DNA of 64,000 bases from Candidatus Binatia bacterium (GTDB lineage Bacteria > Desulfobacterota > Binatia > UBA12015), in contig JAQWRY010000047.1 of NCBI GenBank assembly GCA_029243485.1, positions 1 to 64,000 of the forward strand, written 5' to 3'. A model generated the notes under the pieces. The model was not told the origin of the DNA and ran no database searches. It saw nothing but the letters and a program-made list of their open reading frames with translations. Of this stretch, positions 57,336 through 64,000 are shown in pieces. Every line of letters begins with the position of its first letter. Position 1 is the first letter of the stretch. Made by a program: the position numbers and the translations under genes.

Positions 57336-57972
57336 GGCATCGCCGTACCACAGGTGTGATCGATCTAGCTCACGATTTTTCGCAGTACTCCTCGGCGCAG
57401 GCCTCTTGCTCTTGGCGGGAACCGCGTCGTCCGCGGAAGAGCCGCCGCTCTTCGTCGAGGTCATCGGGAAGATTGATGCGCCGCTGGCCGCCGTGCGGAA
57501 GACGCTCCTCGATCTCGACGGGTTCGGGGCCTGGTTCCCGTCGACCGACGAATGGCGGGTTCTGGCGCGAACGCAGGAATCCGCCACGGTGCACGGCCGC
57601 CTCGGCCTCCCGTGGCCCGTCGACGATCGGGACTACGTCGCGCGGTACTCATGGGCGGACACCGAAGACCGCGGCTTCGTGCTCGAAGCCGTGGCGGTCG
57701 TGGATGCGGCCCCGAAGCCGGCCGACGGCGTCGTCCGCGTCGAAGAGATGCACACGACGTGGAATCTCGAACCGCTCGGAACCGAGACCGCAGTGCGCTA
57801 CGTCTACGCGGGCTCCCTCGGTGGTCGGCTTCCTGATTGGGTCGCTCGTATCGGATGGGAGATGCAGACCGGAATCCTGATGGACGCGCTCGCAGAAGAG
57901 GTAGAACGGCGGACGGCTTTGAAGAAATCCGAAGCTACGACGAACAGGAGCCCGCCACGTCCGCCCCGTTGA
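57286..57972 (+). CDS. Secreted START/SRPBCC-like protein
   Basis: About 228 residues. A signal peptide 'FFAVLLGAGLLLLAGTASSA' precedes a domain with the SRPBCC layout: 'LFVEVIGKIDAPLAAVRKTLLDLDGFGAWFPSTDEWRVL', 'WPVDDRDYVARYSWA', 'WNLEPLGTETAVRYVYAGSLGG' and a last long helix. START-like domains bind lipids or hydrophobic ligands. ATG 57286 gives an unusually long stretch before the signal and overlaps the divergent plsC by 50 bp, so one of the two starts is probably wrong. It is coupled to the glycosyltransferase gene by TTGA. Confidence 0.75.
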   Translation: MTESRTQAYAVRRADDKASPYHRCDRSSSRFFAVLLGAGLLLLAGTASSAEEPPLFVEVIGKIDAPLAAVRKTLLDLDGFGAWFPSTDEWRVLARTQESATVHGRLGLPWPVDDRDYVARYSWADTEDRGFVLEAVAVVDAAPKPADGVVRVEEMHTTWNLEPLGTETAVRYVYAGSLGGRLPDWVARIGWEMQTGILMDALAEEVERRTALKKSEATTNRSPPRPPR

Positions 57973-60527
57973 CCCCGCCGACCGAGGGCCCGCAGTCCAG
58001 CGCTTCGCCGTCGGTATCCGAGCGCGTGCACGTCGACGGGAAGTTCTTCCGGGTGGGCGATGAGCGCCTCTACGTTCGCGGCGTCACGTACGGCCCGTTT
58101 CGTCCTACGGACGACAGCGAGCCGTTCCCGACGCGGGACCAGGTCGCGCGAGACTTCGAACTCATTGGGCGGCTCGGCGCCAACACCGTGAGGACCTTCA
58201 CGCCGCCGCCGCTGTGGCTTCTCGATCAAGCCGCGAAGAGCGGTCTCCGGGTGATCGCCGGCATCCCGTGGTCGCAGCATGTGTGCTTTCTCGAACAGGG
58301 CGGCCCCGCCCGAGACGCGCGCGATCGTGTTGCCCGGGTCGCTGCGGTGCAGGGACGTCACCCGGCCGTTCTCGCGCTCCTCCTGGGAAACGAAACGCCG
58401 GCCGACATCGTTCGCTGGGAAGGGCCGGCGCGCGTCGAGCGGTTCCTGCGAGAACTCGCGGAGGCCGCGCGAGAGCGCGCGCCCGAGACTCTCCTGAGCT
58501 ACGCGAACTTCCCTCCGACCGAATATCTCGATCTCGGCTTCTTCGATTTCCTGTCGTTCAACGTCTACCTCCACCGTGAAGCCGACCTGCGGCGCTACCT
58601 CGCGCGCTTGCAGAATCTCGCGGAGGAGCGGCCGCTCGTGCTGACCGAACTCGGTCGCGATTCCCTGCGCGACGGAGAAGTCGTTCAGGCAGAGACGCTG
58701 TCGTGGCAGCTCGACGCCGTCTTCGATGGCGGGGCGGCGGGAGCGGTCGTGTTCTCGTTCACCGACGACTGGTTCGCCATCGACCGGGACGACCCGAACG
58801 GAGGCGTTTCCGTCGACGACTGGGCATTCGGCGTCGTGGACTCACAACGGACGCCCAAACCGGCCTTTGAGGCCGTTCGAGGTCGGTTCGAGGCACCCCT
58901 CCCGACGATCGCCGCCGACGCGCCGTTGGTCTCCGTCGTGGTCTGTGCCTACGACGAGGAGCGCACGCTCGGCGCGTGTCTCGCGGCTCTGGAGAAGCTC
59001 GACTACCCGCGGTTCGAGGTCGTGGTCGTAGACGATGGGTCGACGGATCGAACCGCACAGATCGCCGACTCCCACGCCGGGTCGACCATTCGGGTGGTCC
59101 ACCAGGAGAATCGAGGCCTCGGCGCCGCACGCAATCGCGGCATCGCCGAGGCGCGCGGGGAGGTCATCGCCTTCACCGATGCGGATTGCGTCGTCGACGC
59201 GGCGTGGCTTGGGTACCTCGTCGGAAAGCTCCGGGACGGCTTCGTTGCCGTCGGCGGCCCCAACCTGTCTCCACCGGAAACGGCGCTCGTGCCCTCGGTC
59301 GTGGCGGTGGCACCGGGCGGACCCACGCATGTCCTCCTCGACGACGACGTCGCCGAACACGTACCGGGCTGCAACATGGCGTTCGAGAAGACCGCGCTCG
59401 AACGCATAGGCGGCTTTCGCGAGGCCTATCGGGTAGCGGGCGACGACGTCGACGTCTGTTGGCGCTTGCAGGATGCCGGCGAGCGGATCGGGTTCAGCCC
59501 CGCGGCGGTGGTCTGGCACTTCCGCCGGCACACGGCACGGGCGTACCTCCGTCAGCAGATGGGCTATGGGCGAGCGGAGGCCCGTCTCTACTTCGACCAT
59601 CCACTGCGGTTCAACGCACTCGGGCAATCCCGCTGGCTCGGTCGGATCTACGGTGGGCTCTTCGCCTCTCTGTTCTCGAACGCGCCGCGGATCTACCACG
59701 GCGTCTTCGGCGAGGGCCTGTTCCAGACGCTGTACGAGCAGCCGGGATCCGCTGCACGCCAACTCCCGCTCACTCTCGAGTGGAACGTGGTCGCGATTCT
59801 CATTCTCATCACCGGCGCATTGTCCGGGGACTTCCTGTTGCTGTCGGCTCTGCCGCTGTGTGTGTCCGTGGGTTCCGCGATCGCAGCTGCGGCGCGCGCG
59901 CCTCTGGCTCCACCGTTCTGCGGAGGGCGGGGCAGAGCCGTGCTCGCCGCGCTCGTCTATCTCGGTCCACTCGTCCGGAGCTTCGAGCGCACCCGTGCAC
60001 GCGTCCGCGGAACCGCCACCGGGCCGCGTGCCCCCTGGCCGCGTGTCGCGCCCGTGCGTGCCTCCGTGAGCCTGCCGCGGGCAGAAGTGCGACTCGCGTA
60101 CTGGAGCACGAGTGGAACGAGCAAGGACTCCTTCCTGGGGGCGCTGATGGGGTTCCTCGAGCGACGCCAATGCCGCGTTACGGTCGACTCGGGTTGGAAC
60201 GCCTGGGACCTCGAGATCTCCCGGGGCCCGTGGACGCAGGCGCAGCTGCAAGTCGCCATCGAGGATCACGGGGGTCCGAGGCGGCTGCTTCGCGTGCGGG
60301 CCTCTCTCCAACCGGCGCGGATCGGGCTCGCCGCGATCGTCGTGTGCATTGGAGCGGCGGGGCTCGGGGCCGCCTTCGGTGTTCCTGGATTCACGCGGAT
60401 CGGTGCGGTCTTCGGCGTTGTGGCGGCGGTCGTGGTCGTGGTGCAGAACGTGAAGCTCGGCCGCGTCGTCACCTCGGTGGTGCACGCGGTCGCGTCGGAG
60501 CTCGAGCTGTCGGAGGCGAAGCCGTGA
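57969..60527 (+). CDS. Glycoside hydrolase-glycosyltransferase (GT2) membrane fusion protein
   Basis: About 852 residues from a TTG that overlaps the previous stop; an upstream ATG in the same frame (57837) or GTG 58026 are alternatives. Residues 20-310 are a (beta/alpha)8 glycosidase-like domain with both expected Glu: 'LLGNE' (142) and 'VLTELG' (227). Residues 320-600 are a GT2 domain with 'DDGSTDRT' (355), 'FTDADC' (404) and 'GDDVDVCWRLQDAG'. Hydrophobic helices follow ('VVAILILITGALSGDFLLLSALPLCVSVG'), then a C-terminal soluble domain and two more helices. It could make and trim a surface glycan. It is coupled to the ABC exporter by GTGA. Confidence 0.85.
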   Translation: MTPPTEGPQSSASPSVSERVHVDGKFFRVGDERLYVRGVTYGPFRPTDDSEPFPTRDQVARDFELIGRLGANTVRTFTPPPLWLLDQAAKSGLRVIAGIPWSQHVCFLEQGGPARDARDRVARVAAVQGRHPAVLALLLGNETPADIVRWEGPARVERFLRELAEAARERAPETLLSYANFPPTEYLDLGFFDFLSFNVYLHREADLRRYLARLQNLAEERPLVLTELGRDSLRDGEVVQAETLSWQLDAVFDGGAAGAVVFSFTDDWFAIDRDDPNGGVSVDDWAFGVVDSQRTPKPAFEAVRGRFEAPLPTIAADAPLVSVVVCAYDEERTLGACLAALEKLDYPRFEVVVVDDGSTDRTAQIADSHAGSTIRVVHQENRGLGAARNRGIAEARGEVIAFTDADCVVDAAWLGYLVGKLRDGFVAVGGPNLSPPETALVPSVVAVAPGGPTHVLLDDDVAEHVPGCNMAFEKTALERIGGFREAYRVAGDDVDVCWRLQDAGERIGFSPAAVVWHFRRHTARAYLRQQMGYGRAEARLYFDHPLRFNALGQSRWLGRIYGGLFASLFSNAPRIYHGVFGEGLFQTLYEQPGSAARQLPLTLEWNVVAILILITGALSGDFLLLSALPLCVSVGSAIAAAARAPLAPPFCGGRGRAVLAALVYLGPLVRSFERTRARVRGTATGPRAPWPRVAPVRASVSLPRAEVRLAYWSTSGTSKDSFLGALMGFLERRQCRVTVDSGWNAWDLEISRGPWTQAQLQVAIEDHGGPRRLLRVRASLQPARIGLAAIVVCIGAAGLGAAFGVPGFTRIGAVFGVVAAVVVVVQNVKLGRVVTSVVHAVASELELSEAKP

Positions 60528-62305
60528 AGCCAATGTTCGGCCGAGTTCGAAGGCGCCTGCGGCCCCATGCGGGCCCGATCGCCGTCGGCATCGGCCTCGC
60601 GACGGCGACCAGTCTCGCCGAACTCGCCAAGCCCTGGCCGATCAAGATCGTGGTGGACCAGGTCCTTGGCGATGCGCCGGGCTCGAGGGGCGACTTCCTC
60701 GCCGATTTCTCAGCGTCGCAGCTGCTGACGGGGGCGGCCGTCGGGCTCGTGCTGCTCTCTGCGCTTCTGGGTGCACTGGCACTGGCTTCGAATCGGCTCA
60801 CGATCGATGTCGGCCAGCGCATGGTGCAGGACCTCCGCGAGGATCTCTTCGCGCATCTCGAACGGCTCTCAGTGCGGTTTCACGATCGCCGCTCGAGCGG
60901 TGAGCTGGTCTATCGTCTCGCCGCCGACACGATGGCACTTCAGACACTGGCGATGAACGCGGTGTTTCCTACGCTCTCGGCGGTTCTCTTCCTCGTCGGG
61001 ATGATCGTGGTGATGTTGCGGATGAACGTCGAGCTCACGCTGCTCGCGCTCGCAGTGACGCCGTTCATCGCGCTTTCCGTCAGGCGGCTGGGCCGGCGGG
61101 TAGAGCAGGTCGCCGCGGAGGCGCGAGTTCGAGAGAGCGACTTCTACGCGGCGGCGGAAGCGAGCATGTCGGCGATCCGGGTCACACAGGCCTTCCGGGG
61201 CGAGGCCGTCGAAGCCGAACGATTCGGCCGGGCCAGCCGTGCGAGTCTCGAGAGGCATCTCGATCTCTACACGACCCAGACGGCGTACTCGTTCGCCGTG
61301 AGCGTCCTGGGCGCGGTAGGAAGCGCCGCCGTTCTGTGGCTGGGCGCGCGTCTCGTTCTCGCTGGGGAACTCTCGGTCGGCGACCTTCTCGTGTTTCTTG
61401 CGTACCTCGCGAGCTTCTACGCACCGATTTCTACGCTGAGTCACACCTTTGGGCTCGTGCAGGAGGCCCGCGTCGGACTCGCGCGGGTGTTCGAGTTGCT
61501 CGACGTCGAGCCCGAACCCACCGGCGGGGAGGAGGTTCTTTCGCTCTCCTCGGTGGAAGGGGCGTTCTCGGTCGAGGGCGTCGACTTCGCGTACGAGGCC
61601 GGCACACAAGTGCTCCACCGGGTCTCTCTCGAGGTGCGCGCGGGCGAAAAGCTCGCGCTGGTCGGCCCGAGCGGTTCCGGAAAGACGACCCTCGCACTGC
61701 TGCTGATGCGCTTCCTCGATCCGGACGAGGGCTTTGTTCGACTCGACGGTGTAGACCTGCGCCGGCTGTCGCTCGACTCGCTCCGAAGCGTCTTCGGCGT
61801 GGTCCTCCAACCGCCGCTCGTGTTGCCCGGAACCGTCCGGGAGAACGTCGCGTACGGCCGGGAGGGCGCGACTGACGAGGACGTCGAACGGGCGCTGCGT
61901 GTCGCCCAGTTTTGGGACGTCGTCGATGCGTTGCCACACGGAATCGAGACGTCTCTGGAGATCGCCGGCGCTCGTCTCTCGCAGGGAGAACGGCAACGGC
62001 TCACGGTCGCCCGGGCGCTCGTCGGCAACGCACCAGTGCTGCTCTTCGATGAGCCAACGGCGTCTCTCGATGTCGTGACGGAGCGGCGCTTGCTCGCGGC
62101 GCTCGAGCGGGAGCGGGGAAAGCGCACCTGCATCCTCATCGCCCACGGTCCCGCGGCCCTTGCTTGGGCAGACCGGGTTGCGGTCCTGCGCGACGGCCGG
62201 ATCGTCGCCGTCGGCACACCCGCGGAACTGCGGGATCGAGCCGAACTGCGCGACGCCAATGCTTCCGAGCGCCGAACGCCCGAGGGGTCCGCTGGTGAGC
62301 AGTGA
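60524..62305 (+). CDS. ABC exporter, fused permease-ATPase
   Basis: A 593-residue half-transporter. The transmembrane domain (about residues 1-310) includes 'LTGAAVGLVLLSALLGALALASNRL' and 'LSAVLFLVGMIVVML'. The ATPase has Walker A 'GPSGSGKTT', a Q-loop region 'VLQPPLVLPGTVREN', signature 'LSQGERQRL' (variant of LSGGQ), Walker B 'VLLFDEPTASLD' and H-loop 'LIAHGPAALAWADR'. It works as a dimer in the inner membrane. The GTG start overlaps the glycosyltransferase stop, and its own end overlaps the next gene, so it probably exports the product of the flanking glycosyltransferases. Confidence 0.93.
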   Translation: MKPMFGRVRRRLRPHAGPIAVGIGLATATSLAELAKPWPIKIVVDQVLGDAPGSRGDFLADFSASQLLTGAAVGLVLLSALLGALALASNRLTIDVGQRMVQDLREDLFAHLERLSVRFHDRRSSGELVYRLAADTMALQTLAMNAVFPTLSAVLFLVGMIVVMLRMNVELTLLALAVTPFIALSVRRLGRRVEQVAAEARVRESDFYAAAEASMSAIRVTQAFRGEAVEAERFGRASRASLERHLDLYTTQTAYSFAVSVLGAVGSAAVLWLGARLVLAGELSVGDLLVFLAYLASFYAPISTLSHTFGLVQEARVGLARVFELLDVEPEPTGGEEVLSLSSVEGAFSVEGVDFAYEAGTQVLHRVSLEVRAGEKLALVGPSGSGKTTLALLLMRFLDPDEGFVRLDGVDLRRLSLDSLRSVFGVVLQPPLVLPGTVRENVAYGREGATDEDVERALRVAQFWDVVDALPHGIETSLEIAGARLSQGERQRLTVARALVGNAPVLLFDEPTASLDVVTERRLLAALERERGKRTCILIAHGPAALAWADRVAVLRDGRIVAVGTPAELRDRAELRDANASERRTPEGSAGEQ

Positions 62306-63461
62306 TCGGATTCTCGTGCTGGGCCTGATGGGGCGGTTCCCCATGGCGGGGATTGGTTGGCAGGCGCTGCACTACCTGATCGGCCTCCAACGGCTCGGGT
62401 ACGACGTGTACTACGCCGAGGACTCCGGCGCGCCACCCTACGATCCAGAAGCCGTCGGCATCGGCACGGACGCCGAGCGCAACGTGCGGTTCGTACGAAC
62501 GGTGATGCAGCGAACGGCGCAGCCGGATCACTGGATGTACTGGGACAGTATCGAGAATCGTCACCATGGCCTGGGCGCGGAGGCTCTCCATGAGCTCTAC
62601 GCCACGAGCGACCAGATCTGGAATCTGTCCGGCGCGACCCGACTGCGCGAGGAACATCGGGCCGCGGGAGCGCGGGTGTACCTCCAAACGGACCCCGGCC
62701 CGGAACAAGTCGGGCTGGCTGCGAACGATCCCGAAGTTGTCGCGCAGATCGACGCCCACGACGTTCTGTTCACATACGGAGAGAACCTGACGCGCTCCGG
62801 GGCCAGGATCCCGACCTCGGGACGAACGTGGCACCCGACCCGACCTCCGGTCCTCCTCGACGAGTGGGAGGCTGACGCCCCGGACGGCACCGCTCCGTTC
62901 TCGACGATCGGCTCCTGGCGAACCGAGGGGAAGGACGTGTCGTGGGACGGACACGAGCACAGGTGGTCGAAGCACGAGAGCTTCCTGGAACTGCTCGAAG
63001 CGCCGCGAACCGCCGGCGTCGAAGTCGACGCGGCGCTCGCGCCACCCCCCGATGTGGCGGCGCGGATGATACGCGCAGGTTGGTCGCTGCGCGATCCGTA
63101 CGAGGTCTCCGCGGACCTCGAGGCGTACCGGCGCTTCGTGCACGCATCGTGCGGGGAGTTCACGGCGGCAAAGGACGTCTACGTTCGTTCTCGCTCCGGT
63201 TGGTTCAGCGATCGTAGCGCGTGCTACCTGGCGAGCTCTCGCCCAGTGGTGACCCAGGACACCGGAGTCGAGGATGTCCTGCCGGTAGGAGAGGGGGTGG
63301 TCGTCTATGACGGCCCTGATGGGGCGACCGAGGCCCTGCGAGACGTGCACGGCGCGCTCCCGGCCCATGCCACGGCGGCGCGTGGGCTCGCCGAGGCCTA
63401 CTTCGACGCGGCCCGCGTACTTCCACGGATGCTGGACGTGATTGCGGCTAGTCGTCCTTGA
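62295..63461 (+). CDS. Glycosyltransferase (GT-B, GT4-like)
   Basis: A 388-residue predicted cytoplasmic transferase. It begins 'RILVLGLMGRFPMAGIGWQALHYLIGLQRLGYDVYYAED', the N-terminal Rossmann unit with an acceptor loop, and ends with 'ASCGEFTAAKDVYVRSRSGWFSDRSACYLASSRPVVTQDTGVEDVLPVGEGVVVY', the donor-binding half including the E-x7-E-like region. The start GTG 62295 lies inside the ABC gene (11-bp overlap) after GAGGGG. It closes the envelope operon and overlaps the convergent acyl-CoA dehydrogenase by 14 bp. Confidence 0.82.
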   Translation: MSSDRILVLGLMGRFPMAGIGWQALHYLIGLQRLGYDVYYAEDSGAPPYDPEAVGIGTDAERNVRFVRTVMQRTAQPDHWMYWDSIENRHHGLGAEALHELYATSDQIWNLSGATRLREEHRAAGARVYLQTDPGPEQVGLAANDPEVVAQIDAHDVLFTYGENLTRSGARIPTSGRTWHPTRPPVLLDEWEADAPDGTAPFSTIGSWRTEGKDVSWDGHEHRWSKHESFLELLEAPRTAGVEVDAALAPPPDVAARMIRAGWSLRDPYEVSADLEAYRRFVHASCGEFTAAKDVYVRSRSGWFSDRSACYLASSRPVVTQDTGVEDVLPVGEGVVVYDGPDGATEALRDVHGALPAHATAARGLAEAYFDAARVLPRMLDVIAASRP

Positions 63462-64000
63462 CGTGCGCGGGGCGCTTATATCCGGCGCGCTTCAGGAGCC
63501 CCTTTGCGATGACGAGCCGTTGGATCTCGTTTGTGCCTTCGCCGATGATCATGAGCGGCGCATCGCGGTAATATCGTTCGACGTTGAACTCCTGGCTGTA
63601 GCCGTAGCCACCGTGGATCCGCATCGCTTCGAGGGCGACCTCCTGACAGATTTCCGACGCGAAGAGCTTCGCCATGCCCGCTTCGATGTCAGTGCGTTCG
63701 CCCCGATCCTTCTTCGCCGCGGCGTTCCGCACGAGCAGTCGTGCGGCCTCGATCTTCGTCGCCATGTCGGCGAGCTTCAGCTGAATCGCCTGGTGCTCGC
63801 AGATCGGCTTGCCGAACGTCTCACGCTCTTGCGAGTACTTGAGCGCGTCATCGAACGCGGCCTGCGCGACACCTACGGCGCGAGCCGCGATGTTCACGCG
63901 CCCGACCTCGAGCCCTGCCATGATGTACTTGAAGCCCTTGCCCTCACTCCCGACGATGTTCGCCACGGGTACGGGGAAGTCCTCGAAAGCGACCTCGGAC
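63448..64000 (-). CDS. Acyl-CoA dehydrogenase, C-terminal part (truncated by window edge)
   Basis: The last 184 codons of a canonical acyl-CoA dehydrogenase; the frame is open to the window end. It reads 'FPVPVANIVGSEGKGFKYIMAGLEVGRVNIAARAVG', 'YSQERETFGKPICEHQAIQ' and the catalytic 'IIGEGTNEIQRLVIAKGLL', with the base Glu of E-G-T kept, unlike the three FadE-like proteins of the catabolic island. It is therefore more likely an ordinary short- or branched-chain enzyme. Confidence 0.92.
   Translation of the reverse strand, partial: SEVAFEDFPVPVANIVGSEGKGFKYIMAGLEVGRVNIAARAVGVAQAAFDDALKYSQERETFGKPICEHQAIQLKLADMATKIEAARLLVRNAAAKKDRGERTDIEAGMAKLFASEICQEVALEAMRIHGGYGYSQEFNVERYYRDAPLMIIGEGTNEIQRLVIAKGLLKRAGYKRPAHVKDD

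Noticed and set aside
58976-62305. A 1109-codon frame ahead of the ABC exporter
   Set aside because: Only the part from 60524 has ABC features. The upstream 516 codons are the GT2 gene out of frame, very Arg-rich.
1-64000. CRISPR arrays, rRNA genes, riboswitches and complete insertion sequences
   Set aside because: No regularly spaced repeats, rRNA-like stretches, conserved aptamer patterns or transposase genes were noticed on either strand.

Overview
The window is 64 kb of GC-rich, densely coded DNA from a diderm bacterium. Two TonB-dependent receptors, lipoprotein signal peptides, RND-free but MFS- and ABC-type transport, and a PlsC acyltransferase show a Gram-negative envelope. An F420-type luciferase-like oxidoreductase, three cytochrome P450s, Rieske oxygenases, many short-chain dehydrogenases (SDRs) and FadE26/27/34-like acyl-CoA dehydrogenases give a metabolic flavour otherwise typical of mycobacteria and sphingomonads. 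A TonB-bearing, F420-using, lipid-degrading, GC-rich organism fits uncultured lineages such as Binatota or Myxococcota-like 'deltaproteobacteria'. This is an inference from gene content; no rRNA or marker gene is present to settle it.

Positions 1200-53102 look like one long catabolic island built from short operons that point away from shared intergenic heads: (1) 3415 to 1200 (-), CoA ligase and carboxymuconolactone-decarboxylase-like protein; (2) 3478 to 12681 (+), paired acyl-CoA dehydrogenases, flavin/2Fe-2S reductase, Rieske oxygenase, SDR, TetR, NTF2-like protein, TonB receptor; (3) 12983 to 17379 (+), LLM oxidoreductase, two amidohydrolases, 17beta-HSD10-like SDR; (4) 19912 to 17442 (-), MFS transporter and epoxide hydrolase, with a VOC protein divergent; (5) 24095 to 20473 (-), aldehyde dehydrogenase, haem-oxygenase-fold diiron protein, amidohydrolase remnant, zinc alcohol dehydrogenase; (6) 24209 to 27787 (+), lipoprotein hydrolase, P450, SDR; (7) 32359 to 27847 (-), cyclase-type hydrolase, Baeyer-Villiger monooxygenase, Rieske oxygenase, NTF2-like protein; (8) 32551 to 34726 (+), amidohydrolase and SDR; (9) 34792 to 43620 (+), TonB receptor, P450, haem c/copper monooxygenase-like lipoprotein, alpha/beta hydrolase, fused FadE34-like dehydrogenase; (10) 47596 to 43643 (-), TetR, 3alpha-HSD-like SDR, molybdenum hydroxylase; (11) 47744 to 53102 (+), TauD-like dioxygenase, SDRs, D-aminoacylase-like amidohydrolase, P450. 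Together these genes could take up a hydrophobic branched or polycyclic compound (a sterol- or terpenoid-like skeleton is the best guess), hydroxylate it, oxidise alcohols and ketones, insert oxygen, hydrolyse lactones or amides, activate acids with CoA and beta-oxidise side chains.

Seven intergenic heads in the island carry a related 13-15 bp element (best form AGAA-N5-TTCT), often overlying a -10 box. Two TetR paralogues in the island share a long N-terminal arm. This is the best candidate for an undescribed regulon. The island also shows decay: a Rieske gene stopped by TGA at an invariant Trp, a molybdenum hydroxylase stopped by TAG at a conserved Gln, and an amidohydrolase reduced to its two ends.

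Positions 53103-56485 are a different, accessory-looking patch: three unrecognised or poorly known proteins, an HTH remnant and mostly empty DNA up to a tRNA-Leu(UAA). From 56586 on the content becomes envelope-related: plsC, a START-like secreted protein, then a tightly coupled operon of a glycoside hydrolase-GT2 fusion, an ABC exporter and a glycosyltransferase. The window ends in a canonical acyl-CoA dehydrogenase on the minus strand, cut by the edge.
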